In this document: piece by piece, positions 1 to 5,040 of the stretch | Numbering within the stretch: position 1 is the first letter of the stretch | Layout of the letters: every line of letters begins with the position of its first letter | DNA from: Spirochaetaceae bacterium | GTDB lineage: Bacteria; Spirochaetota; Spirochaetia; SZUA-6; Fen-1364 | Reading direction: 5' to 3' | NCBI GenBank assembly: GCA_003170115.1 | Contig: PMZS01000229.1 | Span: 232-5,271, forward strand | Length of the DNA stretch: 5,040 nt | Notes under the pieces: model-generated | What the model was told of the DNA's origin: nothing | The model's database searches: none | What the model saw: only the letters and a program-made list of their open reading frames with translations | Position numbers and translations under genes: made by a program

Positions 1-282
1 ATCTTCCGCGTGCGCATTCAGCATGCGCCCGAGAAACCTCCCGCGGGCGCCCGCCCCGGCGCGGCCCTTCAAGCATCGCACAACGCCATGGGCCAGTTCG
101 CCGCGGGCGGTTCGGGAACTACCGCGGTGAGCGCCCGAAGCACCCCGGGGTCCATGGGCGGAAACGGTGGCGGCTCACAGCCTCAGCAGGTGCAGATCAA
201 GCGAGCCGTGCCGAAGGTGGGCAGGAACGATGCATGCCCCTGCGGCTCAGGCAAGAAGTACAAGCACTGCCACGGGCAGTAG
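1..282 (+). CDS. secA: SecA preprotein translocase ATPase, C-terminal end (5' truncated)
   Basis: SecA is the cytoplasmic ATPase motor that pushes unfolded preproteins through the SecYEG channel. Only the last 93 residues lie in the window; the frame is open from base 1 (I-F-R-V-R-I-Q...), matching the end of the helical scaffold region of SecA. Next comes a low-complexity linker of about 55 residues rich in Gly, Ala, Ser, Pro and Gln, then a basic stretch and the zinc tail CPCGSGKKYKHCHG. Its CXCX8CH ligands are Cys79, Cys81, Cys90 and His91 (numbered from base 1). In well-studied SecA proteins this tail binds Zn and contacts SecB or phospholipids and ribosomes. Short SEC-C motifs also occur in other proteins, but the position after an F-R-V-R-I-Q segment and a flexible linker makes SecA much the best call. 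The internal GTG at base 10 is not the start. The next gene converges from the other strand, 8 bp away. Confidence 0.95.
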   Translation: MFRVRIQHAPEKPPAGARPGAALQASHNAMGQFAAGGSGTTAVSARSTPGSMGGNGGGSQPQQVQIKRAVPKVGRNDACPCGSGKKYKHCHGQ

Positions 283-289
283 GGGTTTT
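266..289 (+). terminator. Weak hairpin at the secA stop codon, possible terminator
   Basis: ACTGCC (266-271) and GGCAGT (275-280) form a perfect 6-bp stem with a 3-base ACG loop. AGGG(G) and a short TTTT run (286-289) follow. The hairpin overlaps the last secA codons and the first base of its stop. The T-tract is short and separated from the stem by 5 bases, so efficiency as an intrinsic terminator is doubtful. On the other strand no T-run follows the same stem, so it would not serve the converging gene. Confidence 0.3.
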
Positions 290-290
290 G

Positions 291-1385
291 TCAGGCTTTG
301 CTTGACCGTCGTCGGGTGAAGGAAAGAGCCGCCCCGAAACCATACAGCATCCCCGCGGACACGCACGCGAGTGTGATTGCCTGCAGCATCTGGCCGACAA
401 GCGTCGTGGCGCCGGATCGCAGCAGGGTGAGGAAGATCCCGACCAGGGCGGGCAGTTTCACAATGAAGAGGCCGAGGAGCCCCGAGGTGACAAGGGAAAG
501 CGGCACGTTCTTGCTTTGGGCAATCTCAAGCCGGCGCAGGAGACCCCCCAGCCTTACGCAGAGGAACAGGAAACCGTCCAGCGCGAGAAGGATGATAATG
601 AAGGCGAGCACGGGAATGAAGAAAATGCCGATCACCGACACGATCAGGAGCAGGGTCACGACGGGAATGACGACAAGCGACACGGCCAGGGTGATGACCG
701 TTTCCCGCCATGAGGCCGGGATGGACTGGTACATCATGCGCGCGTGCGCCTCCCGGTAGAAACAGCTCAGGAAGAGCGCGAACCCCAGGAGGACATACCC
801 CAGGAGCTGTCGTCCCGTCGCAAGCACCTGCACGGAGAACTGTGTCCCCAGAATGCCGAGGAACGGAATCTTGATCTGCGGGACCTGGCTCACGCTTCCA
901 CGGACCACCGCGCCCGTGGCTGCCAATACTTTTCCGCCCAGGGTCACGACACTGCCGGTCACCTCTGCGCGGGGGGAAAGCTCGACATCGGCCCCCACGG
1001 CCCACACGTCGCCGTCCACCCGCGAGCTCACCGAGACCTTCCCGCCGATGCTCAGCACGTCTCCGGTGCGAGGAGAGTCCACCTTCAGCGGCCGGCCGAC
1101 GTTCACTCCACCGCGCAGGAGAAAGGAAAGCCCGTTCAGGCCAATGGTGACGTTCGTGTCACCGCTCCTGTAGACCAGGCGCAGCGGCAGGAGACTCCAC
1201 GTACTGGGCTCCTCACCGGATTTCTCCATGACACCGAAAGCAATTCCGATGCTCGTGGATCCGTCCCCGATCTCCACGAGTCCGGGGTGGAGTGCGACTC
1301 CCGGAGGCGAGACGGGTTCCGTGTAGGCCCGCAGCGCGGAGAAAAGCGCGAGGAGTGCGAGGATGGTGAGGACCAGCTTTTTCAT
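291..1385 (-). CDS. Exported bactofilin-like repeat protein with C-terminal membrane helices
   Basis: Protein of 364 residues, function unknown. A typical signal sequence (M-K-K, hydrophobic core at 4-19) is followed by an exported segment of about 170 residues. Residues 108-166 hold about three tandem repeats of 17-19 residues with alternating small and hydrophobic positions (GDVLSIGGKV, GDVWAVGADV, GSVVTLGGKV). This resembles the beta-helix of bactofilin / polymer-forming cytoskeletal proteins. The C-terminal half has about five hydrophobic segments (roughly 193-210, 230-250, 253-276, 299-322, 331-355) and ends in a basic tail (TRRRSSKA). The pattern of beta-repeats followed by a membrane domain is seen in some proteins annotated as polymer-forming or bactofilin-like. 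The ATG is supported by GAGGGG at 1395-1400, 9 nt upstream. It lies 20 bp after an M23 endopeptidase gene on the same strand and is probably the last gene of that operon. A role as an envelope scaffold is inferred from fold and context only. Confidence 0.8.
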   Translation of the reverse strand: MKKLVLTILALLALFSALRAYTEPVSPPGVALHPGLVEIGDGSTSIGIAFGVMEKSGEEPSTWSLLPLRLVYRSGDTNVTIGLNGLSFLLRGGVNVGRPLKVDSPRTGDVLSIGGKVSVSSRVDGDVWAVGADVELSPRAEVTGSVVTLGGKVLAATGAVVRGSVSQVPQIKIPFLGILGTQFSVQVLATGRQLLGYVLLGFALFLSCFYREAHARMMYQSIPASWRETVITLAVSLVVIPVVTLLLIVSVIGIFFIPVLAFIIILLALDGFLFLCVRLGGLLRRLEIAQSKNVPLSLVTSGLLGLFIVKLPALVGIFLTLLRSGATTLVGQMLQAITLACVSAGMLYGFGAALSFTRRRSSKA

Positions 1386-1394
1386 TTCCGGGGA

Positions 1395-1400
1395 CCCCTC
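1395..1400 (-). promoter_or_regulatory. Shine-Dalgarno site of the bactofilin-like gene
   Basis: On the - strand GAGGGG lies 9 nt before the ATG at 1385. It sits inside the 20-bp gap after the upstream stop codon, so ribosomes can restart on the same mRNA. It overlaps the short palindrome GGGGTCCCC (1390-1398), which is too tight to fold as a hairpin on its own. Confidence 0.5.
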
Positions 1401-1405
1401 GAAGA

Positions 1406-2446
1406 TTATCGGATTCCGGGCAGATAATTCCGCGGATTTTGTGGCACGCCGTTCAATCGGACCTCGAAATGCAGGTGGGGGCCCGTCGCGTACCCGGTGT
1501 GGCCCACCAGACCGAGCAGGCTCCCCGTGGCCACGCGCGCACCGTCGCGCGCCAGGATTGTGCTCATGTGGCCATAGACGTAGCTGTATCCGAGCTGTGC
1601 GCGCACTTCGACGTAGTTCCCCAGCATGCCGTCATACCCCGCCGCGATCACCACGCCGTCGGTGGCCGACTTGATCGGAGACCCTTCGGGAGCGGCAAGG
1701 TCGACACCCGAGTGATGGCTGCGCTGACCCGTGAAAGGGTCGGCACGCCATCCGTAAGGAGAAGATTCCCATCCGTGTATCGGCAGTGCCACGCCCACGC
1801 CCACCGCGAGGGACCGTGCATAGCCGGTGTGCTGCACACCGGGGAAGAACAGGCGCATGCCGGTCCACAACTGGGCACGGCTGAGGGCATTGGCGGCAAG
1901 CACATCCTCGGGGCTCACGCCGTAGGTGCGGCACTGCCCATCGAAGTCCGGGGCAAGCGTGAGCGTGATCCCGTTCTGGCTGGGGATTCTGAGGGTCTCC
2001 CCCACAGTGACGTTGTGCACTCCCCTGCCCTCCACCCTGTTCATGGAAGAGATCGTGTCGATGTCCATTCCCAGCTTCGTCGCGATTCCGCTCATCGTGT
2101 CACCCGCGTGTGCCCGGTACAGGAGGATTGCCAGCGGCGGCTGGACGAAGGTGGACCCTCCGATGGACGGCCCTGGCGACCTCATGTCCGGCCGCGCGGG
2201 CAGGGGAGGATCCCTGTGAAAGAGCAGGGACCAGTCAGTGGGATCCAGCAGGATGCTTTCCCCTGGCGATGGAAAAGGCAGCCGCTGGTTCAGAACGAGC
2301 ACTACGGAGCTGACGACGAGCATCAGCGCGATGACAGCCATGATATGCCGCCGGATCGGGAAGAGCACCTCCCACAGGAAGCGCCGGAAGGTGGCGAACA
2401 GGTGTTCTGTGTGAGTCCCGCGTCGCCGCAGGCGGATTCTGATCAT
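1406..2446 (-). CDS. Membrane-anchored LysM / M23 (LytM-type) peptidoglycan endopeptidase
   Basis: Protein of 346 residues, predicted to cut peptide cross-bridges of peptidoglycan on the outer face of the inner membrane. Order: basic cytoplasmic N-terminus (1-34), one membrane helix (about 35-53), a Pro-rich linker, a clear LysM at about 109-156 (YRAHAGDT...LRIP), a second, degenerate LysM-like segment at about 160-202, and an M23 domain at about 220-340. The Zn and catalytic set is complete: HxxxD as His245/Asp249, the YGH motif with His293, and HLH as His324/His326. It is therefore predicted to be active, unlike the degenerate LytM factors EnvC and NlpD. The ATG at 2446 has AGTAGG 5 nt upstream. 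The gene starts 11 bp after the stop of a similar endopeptidase and ends 20 bp before the bactofilin-like gene, which suggests one operon. Shared wording with its neighbour (RADPFTG, YGH, TGPHLHF and the LysM core) points to an old tandem duplication. Its bond specificity cannot be read from the sequence. Confidence 0.92.
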   Translation of the reverse strand: MIRIRLRRRGTHTEHLFATFRRFLWEVLFPIRRHIMAVIALMLVVSSVVLVLNQRLPFPSPGESILLDPTDWSLLFHRDPPLPARPDMRSPGPSIGGSTFVQPPLAILLYRAHAGDTMSGIATKLGMDIDTISSMNRVEGRGVHNVTVGETLRIPSQNGITLTLAPDFDGQCRTYGVSPEDVLAANALSRAQLWTGMRLFFPGVQHTGYARSLAVGVGVALPIHGWESSPYGWRADPFTGQRSHHSGVDLAAPEGSPIKSATDGVVIAAGYDGMLGNYVEVRAQLGYSYVYGHMSTILARDGARVATGSLLGLVGHTGYATGPHLHFEVRLNGVPQNPRNYLPGIR

Positions 2447-2451
2447 TGATG

Positions 2452-2457
2452 CCTACT
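2452..2457 (-). promoter_or_regulatory. Shine-Dalgarno site of the second M23 gene
   Basis: AGTAGG, preceded by the TAA stop of the upstream gene, lies 5 nt before the ATG at 2446. It differs from the AGGAGG consensus at one base. It fixes this start and fits translation from a shared transcript. Confidence 0.55.
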
Positions 2458-3741
2458 TTATTTGAGGAATCGCAACGGGTCAACCGGTTGGCCGCCATGG
2501 AAAATCGAAAAGTGCAGGTGCGGCCCCGTGCTGTATCCGGTCGAGCCCAGCTCCCCGATCCTGTCCCCCTGTTGAACCTTCTGCCCCCGGCCCACGATTG
2601 AGCGGGTAAGGTGCCCGTAGAGGGTCTGGTACTGGCCCGCGTGCTTCAGGATGACATAGTTTCCGTAATTGTAATTGAACCCCACCTCGGCAACCGTCCC
2701 CGCCATGGCGGCCAGTATCAAGGTCCCCGGCGCGTTCACGATATCGATCCCGTTGTGGTAATTGGGCACACCGGTGAAGGGGTCTGCTCTTTCGCCGAAA
2801 TACGAGCTGATCCTCCCCTGCACGGGGTACATGAACAGGTTGCCGAGAATCCGGGAAAGCTCGTTAGGATTCATCCGGGCGCCCGGAAGGAACAGCTCCT
2901 GCCCCACCGAGATGACCGAGCTGGCGAGCCTGTTCCAGTCCAGCACTCCGTTGAAATCGACGCCCCAGAACCGCGCGATGCCCTGGAGCGTGTCCCCCCG
3001 GCGCACGACGTACTTCAGCCCGTCGGTATTCGGGATGTTCAGGACGGATCCCGCGGAAATGCCGCGCCCGTCACGGATGTTGTTCCAGCTCACCACGGTA
3101 TCGATGTTCAGCCTGAAGCGTGAAGCGATCTTCGAAAGAGTGTCGCCCGTCTGCGTTCTGTAGGGAACCACCTTGAGACTCGTCAAGGTGACCGGCGCCC
3201 CTGTCGCTGCCGGTCGCGGGGTCTGGTCCGGCACGAGCAGCCCGTAGAGGGCAGGGTCTGCCTCCGCCGGGGCTGGGAGGACAGGAGGCTCCTGGACGAG
3301 CGGCAGCCCCGTGACACTCAGGCTGGAGAAAGCAAACGCCAGAGCAGCGGCGGCGGCAAGGGCGAGGAACAGCCACGGGCTCCTCGCAGCGCGAAGGAAG
3401 GCAGCCCGGATCGTGCCTTCCGCGTGCGGCGGTTCGCGGGTCAGCCCAACCTGCTGTTGAATCGAACCCCGGTGGGCGGCAGCCTTCTGGATAATGCGGG
3501 CCCAGCGTTTCTCGCCGGCTCGCGTCGCCCGTTTTCTTTGGACGCGGACCAGCTGTCGGCGGAGGAAGCTGTGCTCGGAGCGCACCGGGGGACGCTGCCT
3601 CCGCTCGACTCGGGAAGAATGCTCACGGGGCGCGCGCGGAAGGGCCCTGTTGCTCCATCGGACGCCGTTCGAGCGCACCCGGGCGGCAACAGGGAGGATG
3701 GTACGCTTGCTGACGGTCTGGCGCTGGAGGACGGTGATCAT
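2458..3741 (-). CDS. Membrane-anchored double-LysM / M23 endopeptidase with Arg-rich cytoplasmic tail
   Basis: Protein of 427 residues if started at the ATG at 3741. An ATG 18 bases further upstream (3759) adds six residues but lacks a good ribosome site, whereas 3741 is preceded by the purine-rich GTGGGTAGAG. Order: a very basic cytoplasmic region (1-122), one membrane helix (about 123-141, Ala/Leu/Phe-rich), a Pro-rich linker, LysM1 (about 193-237), LysM2 (about 243-286) and an M23 peptidase domain (about 307-422). Catalytic residues are present: HxxxD at His329/Asp333, YGH with His377, and HLH at His408/His410. Predicted role: Zn-dependent cleavage of peptidoglycan cross-links, held to the wall by LysM. 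It is the first gene of the - strand run and is divergent from the PBP gene about 78 bp away. The tail is exceptional: 26 Arg and about 6 Glu in 122 residues. The LysM and M23 parts are certain as a family call; the exact start and the function of the tail are not. Confidence 0.92.
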   Translation of the reverse strand: MITVLQRQTVSKRTILPVAARVRSNGVRWSNRALPRAPREHSSRVERRQRPPVRSEHSFLRRQLVRVQRKRATRAGEKRWARIIQKAAAHRGSIQQQVGLTREPPHAEGTIRAAFLRAARSPWLFLALAAAAALAFAFSSLSVTGLPLVQEPPVLPAPAEADPALYGLLVPDQTPRPAATGAPVTLTSLKVVPYRTQTGDTLSKIASRFRLNIDTVVSWNNIRDGRGISAGSVLNIPNTDGLKYVVRRGDTLQGIARFWGVDFNGVLDWNRLASSVISVGQELFLPGARMNPNELSRILGNLFMYPVQGRISSYFGERADPFTGVPNYHNGIDIVNAPGTLILAAMAGTVAEVGFNYNYGNYVILKHAGQYQTLYGHLTRSIVGRGQKVQQGDRIGELGSTGYSTGPHLHFSIFHGGQPVDPLRFLK

Positions 3742-3760
3742 AAGTGCTCTACCCACCATA

Positions 3761-3789
3761 TCGACATTTGTGCCCCGTCGTATTACACT
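3761..3789 (+). promoter_or_regulatory. Predicted sigma70-type promoter of the PBP gene
   Basis: TCGACA (3761-3766) matches the -35 consensus TTGACA at 5 of 6 positions. TACACT (3784-3789) matches the -10 consensus TATAAT at 4 of 6, and the spacing is the optimal 17 bp. Transcription would start near 3796, leaving a leader of about 24 nt with a ribosome site and supporting the GTG start at 3820. Found by eye, with no experimental support. Confidence 0.45.
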
Positions 3790-3810
3790 GAGATACCCGT
3801 GGGAGGGGAA
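3782..3810 (-). promoter_or_regulatory. Possible weak promoter of the M23 operon, overlapping the PBP promoter
   Basis: On the - strand TGTAAT (3787-3782) matches the -10 consensus at 5 of 6 positions. The -35 position at 17 bp spacing is TTCCCC (3810-3805), a 3 of 6 match. Transcription would start near 3775, upstream of both candidate ATGs (3759 and 3741). The -10 overlaps the opposing -10 of the PBP promoter. The -35 is poor, so an activator or another sigma factor may be needed, or the real promoter is elsewhere. Confidence 0.25.
3801..3808 (+). promoter_or_regulatory. Ribosome binding site deciding the PBP start
   Basis: GGGAGGGG lies 11 nt before the GTG at 3820, a slightly long spacing. 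An in-frame GTG at 3799 abuts this purine run, has no site of its own and would lie almost at the predicted transcript start, so 3820 is preferred. Confidence 0.5.
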
Positions 3811-3819
3811 CGCTCACTC

Positions 3820-5040
3820 GTGTCAGATCGCAGCGAGACGGCGCGTGCCCGCAGGCGCCTCTTCATCTTCGCGTCGCTGCTGGGAGTCATCGCTCTCGCC
3901 CTCATCGTCCAGCTCGTCCGACTCACTCTCGTGCTGCCCTCGCGGGAGGGCGACGAGGCTCTCGTGCTCCCGGAAGTGCAGAGGGGGAGCATCCTCGACC
4001 GGCAGGGGAGGATCCTCGCGGTGACCACGCGGTTGCAGCGTGTCTCCGTCTGGACCCCGTCGGTGACAGACGCCGAGGAAACGGCTTCGGAGCTTGGTCG
4101 CGTCCTGGGCATGGAGCCCGCATTGGTCTTGGACACGGTCCGACGACGTGACGGCTACGCCGTCATCAAGCGCCGTATCACCCCGGAGGAGGCAGCGGCA
4201 ATCCAGAAGCTCAAGTCCGACGGCAAGCTCGTCGGGGTCCGGCTGGAAAACGATTTCAGCAGGTTCTATCCGCAGGGAAGGCTCGCCTCGCACATCGTCG
4301 GGTATGTCGGCGCTGACAACGTGCCCCTCGACGGTGTCGAGTACACGTTCAACGACGAGCTGGCGCCGCAGCCCGTGGGCACCGACGCGGAACCGGTGTA
4401 CGGCGACCAGGTCTTTCTGACGATCGATCTCGACATGCAGTACGCAGTGGACAGGGTGGCACGGGCCGCCATGGAGGCGAACAGGGCGGATGCCCTCACC
4501 ATCCTCGTCATGGATGCGCGCACCGGCGAGCTGCTCGCCTACACCGCGCTTCCCGATTTCGATCCCAACGAGTTTCAGAAGGACTCACCCCAGATCGACC
4601 CCGCCTCCCTCGTGAACCGGCCGGTCACGGCCGCGTACGAGCCTGGATCCGTGTTTAAAATCTTCTCCCTCTCCTCGATGCTGGACCAGCACGTGATCAC
4701 GCCGAACGACCAATTCCCGGGCTACGGCTTTTACGAAAAGAAGCTTCAGAACGGGGAAACGATCCGCATCCGCGACATCGCGGCGCACGGCGACCTTACA
4801 CCGCAGCAGATCATCGAGTTTTCCAGCAACGCCGGGGCCGCCTACGCCTCGGACAGGATCGACAGCGACAGCCTCTACCGGATGCTCACGCGGTTCGGAT
4901 TCGGCAAGCCAACCGGCGTCCCCCTGCAGGGTGAGACCGCGGGGCTTCTTCGTCCCGTTTCGCAGTGGTCGGCGCGATCCAAGCCGACGATCACCATAGG
5001 ACAGGAAATCGCCGTTTCGGCCATGCAGGTCATGGCGGCG
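3820..5040 (+). CDS. Class B penicillin-binding protein, FtsI/PBP2 family (3' truncated)
   Basis: The first 407 residues of a monofunctional D,D-transpeptidase, which forms 4-3 peptide cross-links in peptidoglycan and is the target of beta-lactams. Order: short basic cytoplasmic tail (1-13), one membrane helix (about 14-38), and the PBP dimer/pedestal domain with RGSILDRQGR (55-64), HIVGYVG (158-164) and GVEYTFND (172-179). The transpeptidase domain starts near 226 (LTILVMDARTGELLAY). The acylation motif SxxK is Ser277-V-F-Lys280 within YEPGSVFK, and SxN is Ser335-Ser336-Asn337. The segments FGFGKPTGVPL and TIGQEIAVSAMQ are also characteristic. The third motif (KTG) should lie beyond the right edge. 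There is no glycosyltransferase domain before the pedestal, so this is not class A. Divisome (FtsI) versus elongasome (PBP2/MrdA) cannot be settled; the YEPGS-type motif and short tail lean towards FtsI. The start is GTG 3820, chosen from the ribosome site at 3801-3808. It is divergent from the M23 endopeptidase operon. Confidence 0.94.
   Translation, partial: MSDRSETARARRRLFIFASLLGVIALALIVQLVRLTLVLPSREGDEALVLPEVQRGSILDRQGRILAVTTRLQRVSVWTPSVTDAEETASELGRVLGMEPALVLDTVRRRDGYAVIKRRITPEEAAAIQKLKSDGKLVGVRLENDFSRFYPQGRLASHIVGYVGADNVPLDGVEYTFNDELAPQPVGTDAEPVYGDQVFLTIDLDMQYAVDRVARAAMEANRADALTILVMDARTGELLAYTALPDFDPNEFQKDSPQIDPASLVNRPVTAAYEPGSVFKIFSLSSMLDQHVITPNDQFPGYGFYEKKLQNGETIRIRDIAAHGDLTPQQIIEFSSNAGAAYASDRIDSDSLYRMLTRFGFGKPTGVPLQGETAGLLRPVSQWSARSKPTITIGQEIAVSAMQVMAA

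Noticed and set aside
1390..1398. Palindrome GGGGACCCC as an operator or hairpin
   Set aside because: A 9-base palindrome with a single central base cannot form a hairpin and is expected by chance in GC-rich DNA; it simply overlaps the ribosome site.
744..1427. A 227-codon + strand open frame opposite the bactofilin-like gene
   Set aside because: Antisense to a gene with a signal peptide, ordered repeats and membrane helices; the translation is low-complexity and polar, with no family resemblance.
1439..2449. A 336-codon + strand open frame opposite the second M23 gene
   Set aside because: It lies wholly antisense to a gene with clear LysM and M23 motifs, its translation is His/Arg/Gly-rich with no recognisable domain, and such frames arise by chance in GC-rich DNA.
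3799..3819. GTG at 3799 as the start of the PBP
   Set aside because: In frame but without its own ribosome site and nearly at the predicted transcription start; GTG 3820 has GGGAGGGG upstream.
3494..4024. A 176-codon + strand open frame spanning the divergent gap
   Set aside because: It overlaps both the M23 tail (opposite strand) and the start of the PBP gene in another frame; its translation is Arg/Ser-rich without motifs, and the PBP frame carries the real ones.
3823..4293. A 156-codon - strand open frame opposite the PBP gene
   Set aside because: Shadow frame of the PBP pedestal domain; acidic/Arg-rich without domain features or a ribosome site.

Overview
This is a GC-rich bacterial chromosomal segment packed with cell-envelope genes. 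The bacterium has a peptidoglycan wall and a SecA with the zinc-binding tail. A spirochaete or another GC-rich Gram-negative lineage is possible, based only on an impression of the penicillin-binding protein and the endopeptidases; the taxonomic call is weak. There are no signs of mobile DNA, CRISPR, tRNA or rRNA. Gaps between genes are short (8, 20, 11 and about 78 bp), so almost every base is coding.

Layout from left to right. (1) The 3' end of secA on the + strand, ending in the CXCX8CH zinc motif. (2) A three-gene run on the - strand, converging on secA with only 8 bp between the stop codons. Read in its own direction it holds a membrane-anchored LysM-LysM-M23 endopeptidase (2458-3741) with a long Arg-rich cytoplasmic tail. 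Next comes a second, paralogous LysM-M23 endopeptidase (1406-2446). The last gene (291-1385) encodes a polytopic membrane protein with a signal peptide and bactofilin-like repeats. The 11 and 20 bp gaps suggest one operon. (3) Divergent from that run, on the + strand, is the first 407 codons of a class B penicillin-binding protein (FtsI/PBP2 family), running off the right edge. The divergent gap contains a good sigma70-type promoter for the PBP gene and a weaker candidate facing the other way whose -10 overlaps it.

Functionally, the PBP should cross-link new peptidoglycan while the M23 enzymes cut peptide cross-links and hold the wall through LysM modules. The bactofilin-like membrane protein could be a scaffold or anchor. 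A shared divergent control region would couple synthesis and cleavage, but that coupling is inferred. All genes belong to known families. I see no wholly new system. The least ordinary items are the Arg-rich tail of the first endopeptidase, the duplicated M23 pair, the exported bactofilin-like repeat protein and the interlocked promoters.
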